Positions 43,676 through 51,437 of a stretch of DNA of 64,000 nt are shown here, in pieces. How positions within the stretch are numbered: the first letter of the stretch is position 1; each line of letters starts with the position of its first letter. Where the stretch lies: positions 434,001 to 498,000 of the forward strand of contig NZ_FUZZ01000004.1 in NCBI RefSeq assembly GCF_900168065.1. Reading direction: 5' to 3'. The DNA is from Chitinophaga ginsengisegetis. GTDB taxonomy: Bacteria > Bacteroidota > Bacteroidia > Chitinophagales > Chitinophagaceae. Under the pieces are notes generated by a model. The model saw only the letters and a program-made list of their open reading frames with translations. It did not search any database and was not told the DNA's origin. The position numbers were made by a program, and so were the translations under genes.

Positions 43676-43881
43676 GTGGTTATACAGACTCCTGTAATAC
43701 TTACCATTATTCCTGGTTGTGATGTTATACCGGTATTGATCAGGCTGCCTTTGTTCACCGCCCGCTTCTTCCATTTACGGAAAGCGAGCGATACTTTTCC
43801 CGAACTGATTCCTTCCAGGTGTTCCTGCTTAAACAGCATGCAGTTAATTTTAAATAAATTTACTTCAATCAAACCAAAGCA
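43676..43881 (-). pseudogene. Rearranged remnant of the ASCH-winged-helix gene
   Basis: Nucleotides 43733-43881 match the 5' part of the gene at 37951-38634 (its 38432-38580) in the same orientation, with about seven mismatches, about 95 percent by eye. It encodes MLFKQEHLEGISSGKVSLAF and on to KGSLINTG. Just downstream on the minus strand the frame runs into a second start-like segment (PGIMVSITGV) resembling the N-terminus of the intact protein (MVNETGISI). It therefore looks like two tandem copies collapsed by a deletion. The winged-helix part is missing, so it is probably non-functional. Confidence 0.75.
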
Positions 43882-43906
43882 GGTACATAGTTGTTATCAC
43901 CTTCAC

Positions 43907-43938
43907 AAAAAAAGACCGGCAGATGGAATAACTGCCGG
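43907..43938 (-). terminator. Intrinsic terminator of the azoreductase gene
   Basis: Arms CCGGCAG (43916-43922) and CTGCCGG (43932-43938) are followed on the minus strand by a run of seven T residues (43907-43913). It lies 26 bp beyond the azoreductase stop. Confidence 0.85.
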
Positions 43939-43963
43939 CCGTATTTTTCATTATTTTTTTTAA

Positions 43964-44563
43964 TCAGACAACTACACTCTCCAATCCTTTTTGCAATGCA
44001 GTTTCGCGCAACTCCGGCAAACTCACTCCTTCCACCCGGAAAGTGGTAACGTCGTGTACTCCAATAAATCCAAGGATCCATTTCAGATAAGGTTCTGCAT
44101 AATCCATTGCCTTCATCGGCCCTTCAGAAAAAACACCACCGGATGCAATGGCCAGGTATACCTTTTTGTTTTTCAATAACCCTTCGGGACGACCCGCACC
44201 GTAACTGAATGTTCTGCCGGCACGCACAATATGATCAATCCAGGCTTTCAGCGCAGAGGGGATGTTAAAATTATAAATAGGCACACCGATCACAATAATG
44301 TCTGCAGCTTCCAGTTCAGCGATGGCTTCATCAGAGTGTTGTATGGCCGTTTTATAGGCTTCACTTTCGTTTTGCGGAGGAGCGAAAAAAGCCGTGAGAT
44401 GTGACTCTTCCAGGTGCGGATATTTTTTCTTTACGAGATCCCGTTGGGTTACCGTGCTGCCGGGATATTGTGTCTTTAATTTTTCGATGATGGCGCTGCT
44501 CAGTTGTGTGCTGTTGGATGCAGCACCCCTTGCGCTCGAAACTATTTCCAGTATCTTTTTCAT
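43964..44563 (-). CDS. FMN-dependent NADH-azoreductase
   Basis: This is a 199-aa flavodoxin-fold enzyme of the AzoR family, which reduces azo compounds and quinones in two-electron steps using NAD(P)H. Motifs are SSARGAASNSTQLSSAIIEK (FMN phosphate loop), VIGVPIYNFNIPSALKAWID (family core), GRTFSYGAGRPEGLL and AIASGGVFSEG. Length is normal. Transcription is monocistronic: it ends at a clear terminator, and a palindromic operator-like site lies 68 bp upstream. Confidence 0.94.
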   Translation of the reverse strand: MKKILEIVSSARGAASNSTQLSSAIIEKLKTQYPGSTVTQRDLVKKKYPHLEESHLTAFFAPPQNESEAYKTAIQHSDEAIAELEAADIIVIGVPIYNFNIPSALKAWIDHIVRAGRTFSYGAGRPEGLLKNKKVYLAIASGGVFSEGPMKAMDYAEPYLKWILGFIGVHDVTTFRVEGVSLPELRETALQKGLESVVV

Positions 44564-44630
44564 ATTTTTTTTACTGATGATGATATTGCAAAACTATCCA
44601 TCTTTGCATTCGCTTTACCCGGAGTATGCT

Positions 44631-44650
44631 AAAGGTTACCAGTAACCTTT
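44631..44650 (-). promoter_or_regulatory. Perfect palindromic operator upstream of the azoreductase gene
   Basis: Perfect 9-bp arms AAAGGTTAC (44631-44639) and GTAACCTTT (44642-44650) are 2 bp apart. A TAGTTTTG element on the minus strand (44589-44596) fits the Bacteroidota -7 consensus, and the -33 box on that side is weak. The palindrome lies just upstream of the -33 position, where an activator, or a repressor of HxlR/MarR type, would bind. No regulator gene adjoins. Confidence 0.6.
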
Positions 44651-44870
44651 GGGTTAGTGCAGCCGCCCACAGCAAGAATTTCCGGGAAGATTTTACCAGA
44701 CGCCCGGCATAGACAGGAAATTATGCGAAGCAATAAAACTAAGCTGGAAAAAAAGGCCTTCACGCGAGTGATACACTGTTCAGGTAGTTCAGCGTTTCCG
44801 TTGCGTTTTACATTATAGCAAAGCCGCCTGCCTCTTTACCACGGAATTAAAAAATACCTGCTTCCGGGTA

Positions 44871-44901
44871 TTTTAATATAAACAGGCACCCGGTAATTTT
44901 G
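44871..44901 (+). promoter_or_regulatory. Promoter of the lipoprotein gene
   Basis: TTTT at 44871-44874 and TAATTTTG at 44894-44901 are 19 bp apart, matching the Bacteroidota -33/-7 pattern. The start codon at 44925 would leave a short leader of about 16 nt. Confidence 0.5.
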
Positions 44902-44924
44902 CAGGTGGAACCATCATCTTAATT

Positions 44925-45605
44925 ATGAAACGTATACTTATTTTTAGCTTCCTGATTTCCGTTGTTTTGTTTTCCTGCAGTAAGGACGAAAAAGCAAAAG
45001 GCCCAAGCAATGAAGAAATCCTGACAAAGAAAATTGCGGACATCATTCCGCAGAAATATCTTGACACTTTAAAACTATTGGGACTGAATGTTCATGAGGG
45101 CGTGAATCCACCGAATGTAGAAGGCACCTACAAGATCGCACCGCATAAACTGGATAGCAGTAATGTTCCGGGCGACCGGCCAGGCTCGTATTTCAGTGAT
45201 GCATTGGTAACTTTCTCCGAGCAGAGTACAACAGATTACAGCATTAAGCTCACCGGTAAAAATTTCCTGAGCTACGCCGATACCAGCATTGCCACCGCTA
45301 TTTCCGGCTCCGGTAACAACTTTACAGTATATGGCAAAGTGAAAGCCGTAAATGGTACTTACTCTGCTGTATTCGCCCTGGTTTTTACCGGTACCAAAGA
45401 AGGAAACGACCTGAAAAACGTACGGGTAGCCATTATCAATATTGATAACAGTCGTGGCGGCAGCGGCATCTTTATCCAGGAAGGTACTGGCCGTATCGGC
45501 TTTGATGAAGACGGTACCTCACCAAAGGTAGCTGAAAAGTCGGCCCCTGAAAGCGGCGGACGCAGCGCATTTACGAATACACTGGGTCATTTCCTGCAAC
45601 AATAA
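44925..45605 (+). CDS. Hypothetical lipoprotein
   Basis: This is a 226-aa protein with a lipoprotein signal (hydrophobic ISFLISVVLFSCS, lipobox Cys followed by SKDEK), so it is membrane-anchored. The mature part is beta-rich with a regular pattern of strands (TTDYSIKLTGKNFLSYADTS, GNNFTVYGKVKAVNGTYSAV, VFTGTKEGNDLKNVRVAIIN). I do not recognise the family. Single gene with its own promoter and a strong terminator. Confidence 0.85.
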   Translation: MKRILIFSFLISVVLFSCSKDEKAKGPSNEEILTKKIADIIPQKYLDTLKLLGLNVHEGVNPPNVEGTYKIAPHKLDSSNVPGDRPGSYFSDALVTFSEQSTTDYSIKLTGKNFLSYADTSIATAISGSGNNFTVYGKVKAVNGTYSAVFALVFTGTKEGNDLKNVRVAIINIDNSRGGSGIFIQEGTGRIGFDEDGTSPKVAEKSAPESGGRSAFTNTLGHFLQQ

Positions 45606-45626
45606 AATAAACACAACTGAAAAATG

Positions 45627-45654
45627 AAAGGTGGCTTTACAGCCACCTTTTTTT
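45627..45654 (+). terminator. Strong intrinsic terminator of the lipoprotein gene
   Basis: Perfect 10-bp arms AAAGGTGGCT (45627-45636) and AGCCACCTTT (45641-45650) with loop TTAC are followed by TTTT. Confidence 0.93.
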
Positions 45655-45683
45655 GTGCCCCTACCCCTCCCCTGAAAAAAATA

Positions 45684-45734
45684 TTTGCTAAGCCGAATGG
45701 TTATATATACTTTTACTAAACCAAATGGTTTAGT
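45684..45734 (+). promoter_or_regulatory. ArsR-type promoter with tandem operators
   Basis: The -33 element TTTG (45684-45687) and -7 element TACTTTTA (45708-45715) are 20 bp apart. Operator 1 (CTAAGCCGAATGGTTA, 45688-45703) fills the spacer. Operator 2 overlaps the start of transcription and has perfect arms ACTAAACCA (45715-45723) and TGGTTTAGT (45726-45734). The two sites are 28 bp apart. This is a typical arrangement for a repressor that controls its own operon. Confidence 0.7.
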
Positions 45735-45751
45735 ATTTTAATTATACCGGA

Positions 45752-46069
45752 ATGAAAGCAAGAAGAGATGTGTTCCAGGCGATCGCAGACCCGACAAGAC
45801 GCGCTATTATTGGTTTGCTGGCCCAGCAAACGCTTACCCTCAACACGGTAGCGGATAACTTCAACATGAGCCAGCCGGCCATATCAAAACATATGCGCAT
45901 CCTCACGGAATGCGGACTGGTGATCATTGTAAAACAAGGAAGAGAAAGACATTGTACCGCCAGTTTTAAAGCATTGGAAGAAGTGGAACAGTGGGCCGCA
46001 CAATACCGCCGGTTCTGGACCAGCCGGCTTGATAAACTGGAGCAACTATTGGACGAACCCGAATCATAG
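45752..46069 (+). CDS. ArsR-family transcription repressor
   Basis: This is a 105-aa winged-helix protein of the ArsR/SdpR group. FQAIADPTRRAIIGLLAQQ is the typical start, and the recognition helix is in VADNFNMSQPAISKHMRILT. The arsenic-binding CxC is absent, so it is not a metal sensor of the ArsR type. ArsR genes followed by SRPBCC genes form a well-known operon type in Bacteroidota. Two upstream palindromes indicate autorepression. Confidence 0.94.
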   Translation: MKARRDVFQAIADPTRRAIIGLLAQQTLTLNTVADNFNMSQPAISKHMRILTECGLVIIVKQGRERHCTASFKALEEVEQWAAQYRRFWTSRLDKLEQLLDEPES

Positions 46070-46097
46070 CTGTTTATTCATCCTAAAATATTACACA

Positions 46098-46565
46098 ATG
46101 GCAAGCCATGAAACACCCTGGGTAGAAGCCCAGATGCTGATACGCAAACCGGTATCAATAGTATTCAATGCCTTTATTGACCCCGATGTTACCAGGCATT
46201 TCTGGTTCACAAAAGGCAGCGATAAACTGGCGGTGGGAAAAACAATTACCTGGGAATGGGAGATGTACCAGGTATCTGCCAAAGTAGAAGTAAAGGAAAT
46301 CATACCCAACAAAAAGATAACAGTAACCTGGAACGAACCTCCTACCACTATCGACTTCCACTTCCAGGCAGTAGATGATCATTCCACTTATGTGGTTATT
46401 AAAAATTATGGTTTCACTAAAACCGGTGATGAACTGCTGCGTGCAATCAACGACAACACCGGCGGATTCACCACGGTACTCGATGGCCTGAAAGCCTACC
46501 TGGAACATAATATTAACCTGAACCTCATCGCAGATAAATTTCCAAAAGGTGTAGCTACACACTAA
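46098..46565 (+). CDS. SRPBCC (AHSA1-like) protein 1
   Basis: This is a 155-aa START/SRPBCC-fold protein of the AHSA1 type, with a hydrophobic ligand pocket. Motifs are EAQMLIRKPVSIVFNAFIDP, HFWFTKGSDKLAVGKTITWE and YGFTKTGDELLRAINDNTGG. I chose the ATG at 46098; the longer frame from 46029 overlaps the ArsR gene. Second gene of the ArsR operon; ligand unknown. Confidence 0.9.
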   Translation: MASHETPWVEAQMLIRKPVSIVFNAFIDPDVTRHFWFTKGSDKLAVGKTITWEWEMYQVSAKVEVKEIIPNKKITVTWNEPPTTIDFHFQAVDDHSTYVVIKNYGFTKTGDELLRAINDNTGGFTTVLDGLKAYLEHNINLNLIADKFPKGVATH

Positions 46566-46595
46566 AATAATTATCACCCTTCTAAATTAAAGGAC

Positions 46596-47117
46596 ATGGA
46601 AAAAACAGGACAGATCCTCTCTCCCGGCACCATTCGTTTTGAACGCAGTTTGCCCGGCCCTATTGAAAGAGTATGGGCCTATCTTACTGAATCCGAAAAG
46701 CGCGGCAAGTGGCTTGCCAGCGGGCAAATGGACTTATTTGAAGGCGGCAGTGTTCATCTGCATTTTCTTCACCAGGAGCTTAGTCCGCTTCCTGATACTA
46801 TTCCTGAAAAATACCGCGACATGAAAGATGGTCATCATTTTACAGGCAAGATATTAAAGGTGGAACCACCACGCCTGCTGGCATTCACCTGGGAAGGCGG
46901 ATCGGAAGTTACAATGGAGTTATCTGAGAAAGATGACCGCGTGTTATTAACGCTTACGCACCGCAAACTGGCCGACGACGTAAAAACCCGCAGCAGCGTG
47001 GGCGGTGGATGGCATACACACCTGGATATTTTAATCGCCAACCTCGAAGGCGTCACACCTCCCCCGTTCTGGAGTACACACACCAGGCTGGCCGCAATAT
47101 ATGCTGATATGGTGTAG
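46596..47117 (+). CDS. SRPBCC (AHSA1-like) protein 2
   Basis: This is a 173-aa SRPBCC protein. RFERSLPGPIERVWAYLTES at the start, GKWLASGQMDLFEGG, LKVEPPRLLAFTWEGGSEVT and TLTHRKLADDVKTRSSVGGG are all typical of AHSA1-like activator homologues. Third and last gene of the ArsR operon, 30 bp after protein 1 and followed by a terminator. It is not a close copy of protein 1. Confidence 0.92.
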   Translation: MEKTGQILSPGTIRFERSLPGPIERVWAYLTESEKRGKWLASGQMDLFEGGSVHLHFLHQELSPLPDTIPEKYRDMKDGHHFTGKILKVEPPRLLAFTWEGGSEVTMELSEKDDRVLLTLTHRKLADDVKTRSSVGGGWHTHLDILIANLEGVTPPPFWSTHTRLAAIYADMV

Positions 47118-47181
47118 ACTTCCATCTTCGCCCGCGCTTCATATCGCTGATCTGAAGCAGCGTGGCGTAGCCACCACTCCC

Positions 47182-47216
47182 GGTGAACGGCTGCGTTTCT
47201 GTGCCGTTCACCTTTT
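47182..47216 (+). terminator. Intrinsic terminator of the ArsR-SRPBCC operon
   Basis: Arms GGTGAACGG (47182-47190) and CCGTTCACC (47204-47212) are followed by TTTT (47213-47216). It abuts the stop codon of the convergent gene at 47215. Confidence 0.85.
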
Positions 47217-48489
47217 ACTCCAGCACCAGCCGGATCTCATTATTCCTTTTCATATCGGTGCTAAGGTTCAGCGTTTTTGATTCTTTCCCAAACCGTATAC
47301 GTAACTCCGCCGTGTTTGGTGGAATGGAGCCCAGGTTATCGGCAGTAAACAATAGTATGTTCTCACCGGGCTGCAGCCGGATAGCAATTTGCTGTACGGC
47401 TTTTTTTACGGGAAAGCCTGTAACTACCCACTGGCCGTTTAACCGCAGGGAAATGCTGTCGCCGTCCTGTATGCGCGTATCTTTCAGTTCCAGGATAATA
47501 TCGGCGGTGCGAACCGGTATAGTGGCTACAGGTACCGCTGTTCTTTTGATCACGTTACTGGTAATGGTGTCTGTATTGTTATCAGCAGCAGCGCGATAAA
47601 TATTTGCTACCAGGAAGGTGGCCCAGGCATTGGAGCGGTCGCTGAAATCAAATCCGTACGGTCTACCGTTAATGGTAGTACGAATCCTGCCGGTATTGGG
47701 CGGAAGCCCGCCGTAGTTATCTGCAAAAAGAACAAAGTAGTTCCGGCCGGTGTCCAGCCGTGCTTTCAGGTGACGGTTATGATCATTGATCTGCTCCCTG
47801 GCAAAGATCGTGTTGCCGTTGTGGAGCAGCGTAATGGTATCTTCATCATATTTCTCCTGGTCTTCTATCTCCAGGGGAATCTCACTGTCTTTCGCCACAA
47901 TGCTGTCGTAAATACCAAAATAAATCTGGTAGGTTTCAGGATGCATGATCCGCTGCACGCTGGAATCGGGCAGTGGCTTATTCCCGGCTTTTGTCAGTTT
48001 AAAATCCCCGCGGTACAGGAAGTCGCGCAAAGCTACTTTTGATTGTTCATAAATTTCATCGTCGTCATCTAATCCGCGCATCCAGAAGCTGGCTTTGTTG
48101 ATCCACATGCGGCTCAGGGAAATACTGTTATCCTTGTAATTCATGGTACCATTGAGGTACCACATCCAGATGCCGAGCTTATACGGCGTTTCCTTCAACG
48201 GATATTTGTTGCGGCCTATTCCTAACTGCCCGTCGTTTTTCTTTGCGAGCAGTAGTTCATAAATACCGGTAAACTCCCCGTATTGTAAGGTGATCACCGC
48301 AGGGTACAATACGCCTTGCTGCGCCTCGCCAATATGCAGTTGCATGGTGATAGGTGTCCGGTTCCCCCAGGGGTGAAGGGCTGCCTTCCAGATGCCGGTC
48401 CATTTATCAGTTTGCGCGCCGGCAGTGTTGAGGATGGTGGTTAACAACACAATGAGTAAAAAGAATTTCAGTTTCAATATGGTCATCAT
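47215..48489 (-). CDS. Hypothetical secreted protein with duplicated beta domain
   Basis: This is a 424-aa protein with a signal peptide (MMTILKLKFFLLIVLLTTIL, cleavage probably after GAQ). The middle and C-terminal parts repeat a beta-rich domain: YFVLFADNYGGLPPNTGRIR and NILLFTADNLGSIPPNTAEL align well, as do preceding LLHNGNTIFAREQIND and LRLNGQWVVTGFPVKK. The N-terminal 200 residues form a lipocalin-like strand pattern (WTGIWKAALHPWGNRTPIT). Function unknown; periplasmic or surface location is inferred from the signal. Confidence 0.85.
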   Translation of the reverse strand: MMTILKLKFFLLIVLLTTILNTAGAQTDKWTGIWKAALHPWGNRTPITMQLHIGEAQQGVLYPAVITLQYGEFTGIYELLLAKKNDGQLGIGRNKYPLKETPYKLGIWMWYLNGTMNYKDNSISLSRMWINKASFWMRGLDDDDEIYEQSKVALRDFLYRGDFKLTKAGNKPLPDSSVQRIMHPETYQIYFGIYDSIVAKDSEIPLEIEDQEKYDEDTITLLHNGNTIFAREQINDHNRHLKARLDTGRNYFVLFADNYGGLPPNTGRIRTTINGRPYGFDFSDRSNAWATFLVANIYRAAADNNTDTITSNVIKRTAVPVATIPVRTADIILELKDTRIQDGDSISLRLNGQWVVTGFPVKKAVQQIAIRLQPGENILLFTADNLGSIPPNTAELRIRFGKESKTLNLSTDMKRNNEIRLVLE

Positions 48490-48575
48490 TATTTATGATT
48501 CACAATTTAATACTATTTTGGGCGTGTAACAGCGCGTTGATGCGCTGTTGTAAAATAACCAAATTTAAACAGATA

Positions 48576-49001
48576 ATGGAATACACAAAGGAATACGTTG
48601 CAAAAGAAGAGCATATCGATGTACAGGATATTATGGATGGACTGTATTATCCGTTCTATATGGAGTATTGCCGGCACGACTATATCCGCGAAATACTCGG
48701 TTTTGATTTTGAGGAGCAGGCCAGGAATGGTGTTTATATGGTTTTATCAGGTTATAAGATCCAGTTTTTAAGATCACTGAAAAAGGGAGATCAGTTCACG
48801 GTTACCTGTACGTTGTTTGCGGATCCGTCCGGCGGGCCGCGACTGCATTTCAAGCAATCGATCCTTCTCAATGGAAAGGTGATGACCAAAGCGGTTTTTA
48901 CAGGCACCTGTATCCCGGCATCCGGAGGCCGCCCTTATTTACCGGCAGCTGTTATAGAGAAAATAGCAGGCGCACCGGTGATCGATAGCTCGGAAGTGTA
49001 A
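48576..49001 (+). CDS. Acyl-CoA thioesterase-like hotdog protein
   Basis: This is a 141-aa hotdog-fold protein of the 4HBT type (thioester hydrolase). MEYTKEYVAKEEHIDVQDIM leads to the helix YYPFYMEYCRHDYIREILGF, where D/H-rich residues correspond to the 4HBT catalytic helix. Later segments are YKIQFLRSLKKGDQFTVTCT and LNGKVMTKAVFTGTCIP. I chose the ATG at 48576; the frame from 48495 is less protein-like. Substrate unknown. Confidence 0.85.
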   Translation: MEYTKEYVAKEEHIDVQDIMDGLYYPFYMEYCRHDYIREILGFDFEEQARNGVYMVLSGYKIQFLRSLKKGDQFTVTCTLFADPSGGPRLHFKQSILLNGKVMTKAVFTGTCIPASGGRPYLPAAVIEKIAGAPVIDSSEV

Positions 49002-49013
49002 ACCTGGAGATAT

Positions 49014-49055
49014 AAAAAGCAAAGCGCCTTCATAACGATGGCGCTTTGCTTTTTT
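49014..49055 (+). terminator. Intrinsic terminator after the thioesterase gene
   Basis: Long arms AAAAAGCAAAGCGCC (49014-49028) and its complement GGCGCTTTGCTTTTT (about 49040-49054) are separated by an 11-base loop. The structure is symmetric and T-rich on both strands. Confidence 0.93.
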
Positions 49056-49109
49056 AGTTTAAAGTATTAAATTGTTTGTGCTATAGTATCCTATTATTAA
49101 ACAGAACAG

Positions 49110-51395
49110 ATGAACAAACTCCTTGCGGCACTGTCGCTTTCGCTGCTGGCATTAACCAGCGCCGGCCAATCTTCCCAACATGATCTGCAATTTAGTCAAC
49201 TGGCCACCCGCTGGGATGAAGCCATACCACTTGGCAATGGTTTGCTGGGTGCGCTCATCTGGCAAAAAGATGATCACCTGAGACTTTCGCTGGACAGGGC
49301 CGACCTCTGGGACATGCGCCCCATGAAAGGACTGCATCGCAAAGAATTCAGCTACCAATGGGTGATAGACCAGGTTAATAAAAAAGACTACAAACCCGTT
49401 CAGCAATACCTCGATGCACCCTACGACCAGGAAGCCGCGCCTTCAAAAATACCGGGAGGTGCGCTGGAATTTGATACCAGGAACTGGGGCGCCGTACAAT
49501 CTGTTCATCTTACCCTTTCCAACGCAGTATGTGAAGTAACATGGGCCGGCGGCGCACGCATGAAAACTTTTGTAGACGCCGTAAAGCCGCTGGGATGGTT
49601 TCGTTTTGAAAATGTAAACGCTGATTTTGCACCGCAACTGCTGGCGCCTCAATACCAGGGCGCGGTGAAAAATGTAGCGGATCCGGTGGGCGGCGACGAC
49701 CTGTCCAGGCTCGGCTACAAACAAGGCAGCATCCGGAAAACCGGCAACAGCATTACCTATCAGCAGGAAGGCTGGGGCGGATTTAAATATGAAATCAATG
49801 TACGCTGGAAAAAAATAAACGCTACTACTATAGAAGGCGTGTGGAGTATTTCCTCACAATATCCCGGCAAACCGGTTAATGAACTCGCCGCAAAGGTAAC
49901 CGCCAAAGCCGCTGCCAATGATTTCAACAAAGAACTGGCAACGCATAGCAGCTGGTGGCAACATTTCTGGCATCAATCTGCTATTCATGTGCCGGATACC
50001 TTACTCGAAAAACAATGGTACCTCGAACAATATAAGTTTGGCTCCGCCGCCAGAAAAAATGCGCCGCCCATTTCCCTCCAGGCCGTATGGACCGCCGACA
50101 ACGGCCGCATTGCGCCCTGGAAAGGCGACTACCACCACGATCTCAACACCCAGCTCAGTTACTGGCCCTCCTACAGCGCCAATCACCTCGAAGAAGCAAT
50201 GGGATATATTAATCACCTCGAAGCCAACAAAGCAAATTATCAACGTTATACCAAAATGTATTTTGGAGCAGACGGTCTTGCTGTACCAGGTGTTACCACG
50301 CTGGATGGCACTGAAATGGGCGGATGGATCCAGTACTCGCTCTCTCCTACCGTTTCGTCGTGGCTGGCCCAGCACTACTACCTACAATGGCGTTACAGCA
50401 TGGATAAGCAATTCCTGAAAACAAAAGCCTACCCCTGGATAAAAGGAGCCGCCTCGTTCCTGGAAAATATTACCGTTAAAGACAACAACGGACACCGCAA
50501 ACTGAAGATAAGTTCAAGCCCCGAAATAAACGATAATAGCCTGGATGCCTGGTTCCTGCAAAATACCAACTACGACCTGGCGCTGATGAAATTCACTTTC
50601 AGCAAAGCCGCAGAACTGGCCACTATACTGGGATTGAGCAGCGAGGCCGCGCACTGGAATAACATACTTTCGGAGTTTGGCGACTTCGCCCTCTCTCCCG
50701 GCAATGAACTGATGTTTGCGCCGAGTATGGCGTATAATCAGTCGCACCGCCACTTCTCCCACATGATGGCCATTCATCCGCTGGGGCTGATCAAATGGGA
50801 AGATGGCGCCAAAGCACAAACGATCATCAAAAACACGATTCACCTGGCGGACAGTATCGGGCCGGATTACTGGTGCGGCTACTCCTACGCGTGGATGGGC
50901 AATATCAAAGCACGCGCGAAAGACGGCGCCGGTGCGGCGAAAGACCTTCAGACCTTTGCCCGCGCCTTCTGCTCTGTGAACAGTTTTCACCTGAACGGCG
51001 ACCAAACCAAATCAGGATTGTCGAAATTCCAGTACCGCCCTTTTACGCTGGAAGGTAACTTTGCCTTTGCCGCAGGACTCCAGGAGATGCTGCTGCAAAG
51101 CTATGCCGGCTTTATAGAGATCATGCCCGCCATACCAGCCGCATGGAATAATGTATCATTTGAGCAATTGCGCACAGAAGGCGCTTTCCTGGTAAGTGCA
51201 AGGAAAGATGGCGGACAGGTGGATGAAGTAAAAATTGTTGCGGAAAAAGGCGGACAAACCCGCTTAAAGCTGCCGTTTAAAACTTTCTTTGCTGCCAGCA
51301 ATAAAGGATTTGTAATAAATAGTACGGAAGATGGATTCCTTTCCCTCACGGCTGTTCCCGGAGCGGTGCTGGTGCTGAAGAATGGATATGAGTAA
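49110..51395 (+). CDS. Glycoside hydrolase family 95-like enzyme, secreted
   Basis: This is a 761-aa enzyme with a signal peptide (LLAALSLSLLALTSAGQ), acting on fucose- or galactose-containing glycans by family. The N-terminal GH95 beta-domain (TRWDEAIPLGNGLLGALIWQ) is followed by the (alpha/alpha)6 barrel region with YHHDLNTQLSYWPSY and SSSPEINDNS (probable catalytic Glu), and a late AGLQEMLLQSYAGFIEIMP. In BbAfcA the base lies near an N-x-N pair; here the first Asn is Asp, and the later helix bearing the Asp is altered (PDYWCGYSYAWMGN). It may have a different or relaxed substrate. No SusCD neighbours. Confidence 0.85.
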   Translation: MNKLLAALSLSLLALTSAGQSSQHDLQFSQLATRWDEAIPLGNGLLGALIWQKDDHLRLSLDRADLWDMRPMKGLHRKEFSYQWVIDQVNKKDYKPVQQYLDAPYDQEAAPSKIPGGALEFDTRNWGAVQSVHLTLSNAVCEVTWAGGARMKTFVDAVKPLGWFRFENVNADFAPQLLAPQYQGAVKNVADPVGGDDLSRLGYKQGSIRKTGNSITYQQEGWGGFKYEINVRWKKINATTIEGVWSISSQYPGKPVNELAAKVTAKAAANDFNKELATHSSWWQHFWHQSAIHVPDTLLEKQWYLEQYKFGSAARKNAPPISLQAVWTADNGRIAPWKGDYHHDLNTQLSYWPSYSANHLEEAMGYINHLEANKANYQRYTKMYFGADGLAVPGVTTLDGTEMGGWIQYSLSPTVSSWLAQHYYLQWRYSMDKQFLKTKAYPWIKGAASFLENITVKDNNGHRKLKISSSPEINDNSLDAWFLQNTNYDLALMKFTFSKAAELATILGLSSEAAHWNNILSEFGDFALSPGNELMFAPSMAYNQSHRHFSHMMAIHPLGLIKWEDGAKAQTIIKNTIHLADSIGPDYWCGYSYAWMGNIKARAKDGAGAAKDLQTFARAFCSVNSFHLNGDQTKSGLSKFQYRPFTLEGNFAFAAGLQEMLLQSYAGFIEIMPAIPAAWNNVSFEQLRTEGAFLVSARKDGGQVDEVKIVAEKGGQTRLKLPFKTFFAASNKGFVINSTEDGFLSLTAVPGAVLVLKNGYE

Positions 51396-51405
51396 GATAG
51401 TTGCA

Positions 51406-51436
51406 GGGCTACGGCTAACAATGTTAGCGGTAGCCC
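51406..51436. terminator. Bidirectional terminator-like hairpin
   Basis: A 13-bp stem with one mismatch, arms GGGCTACGGCTAA and TTAGCGGTAGCCC, lies between the convergent GH95-like and carboxypeptidase-like genes. Confidence 0.65.
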
Positions 51437-51437
51437 A

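Larger units (their letters stand above)
44564..44924. other. Intergenic region between azoreductase and lipoprotein genes
   Basis: This 361-bp stretch lies between divergent genes and shows no coding ORF. It holds the palindrome at 44631-44650, a TAGTTTTG-type minus-strand element at 44589-44596, a hairpin with arms AAAATACC (44851-44858) and GGTATTTT (44867-44874), and the lipoprotein promoter. Confidence 0.6.
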
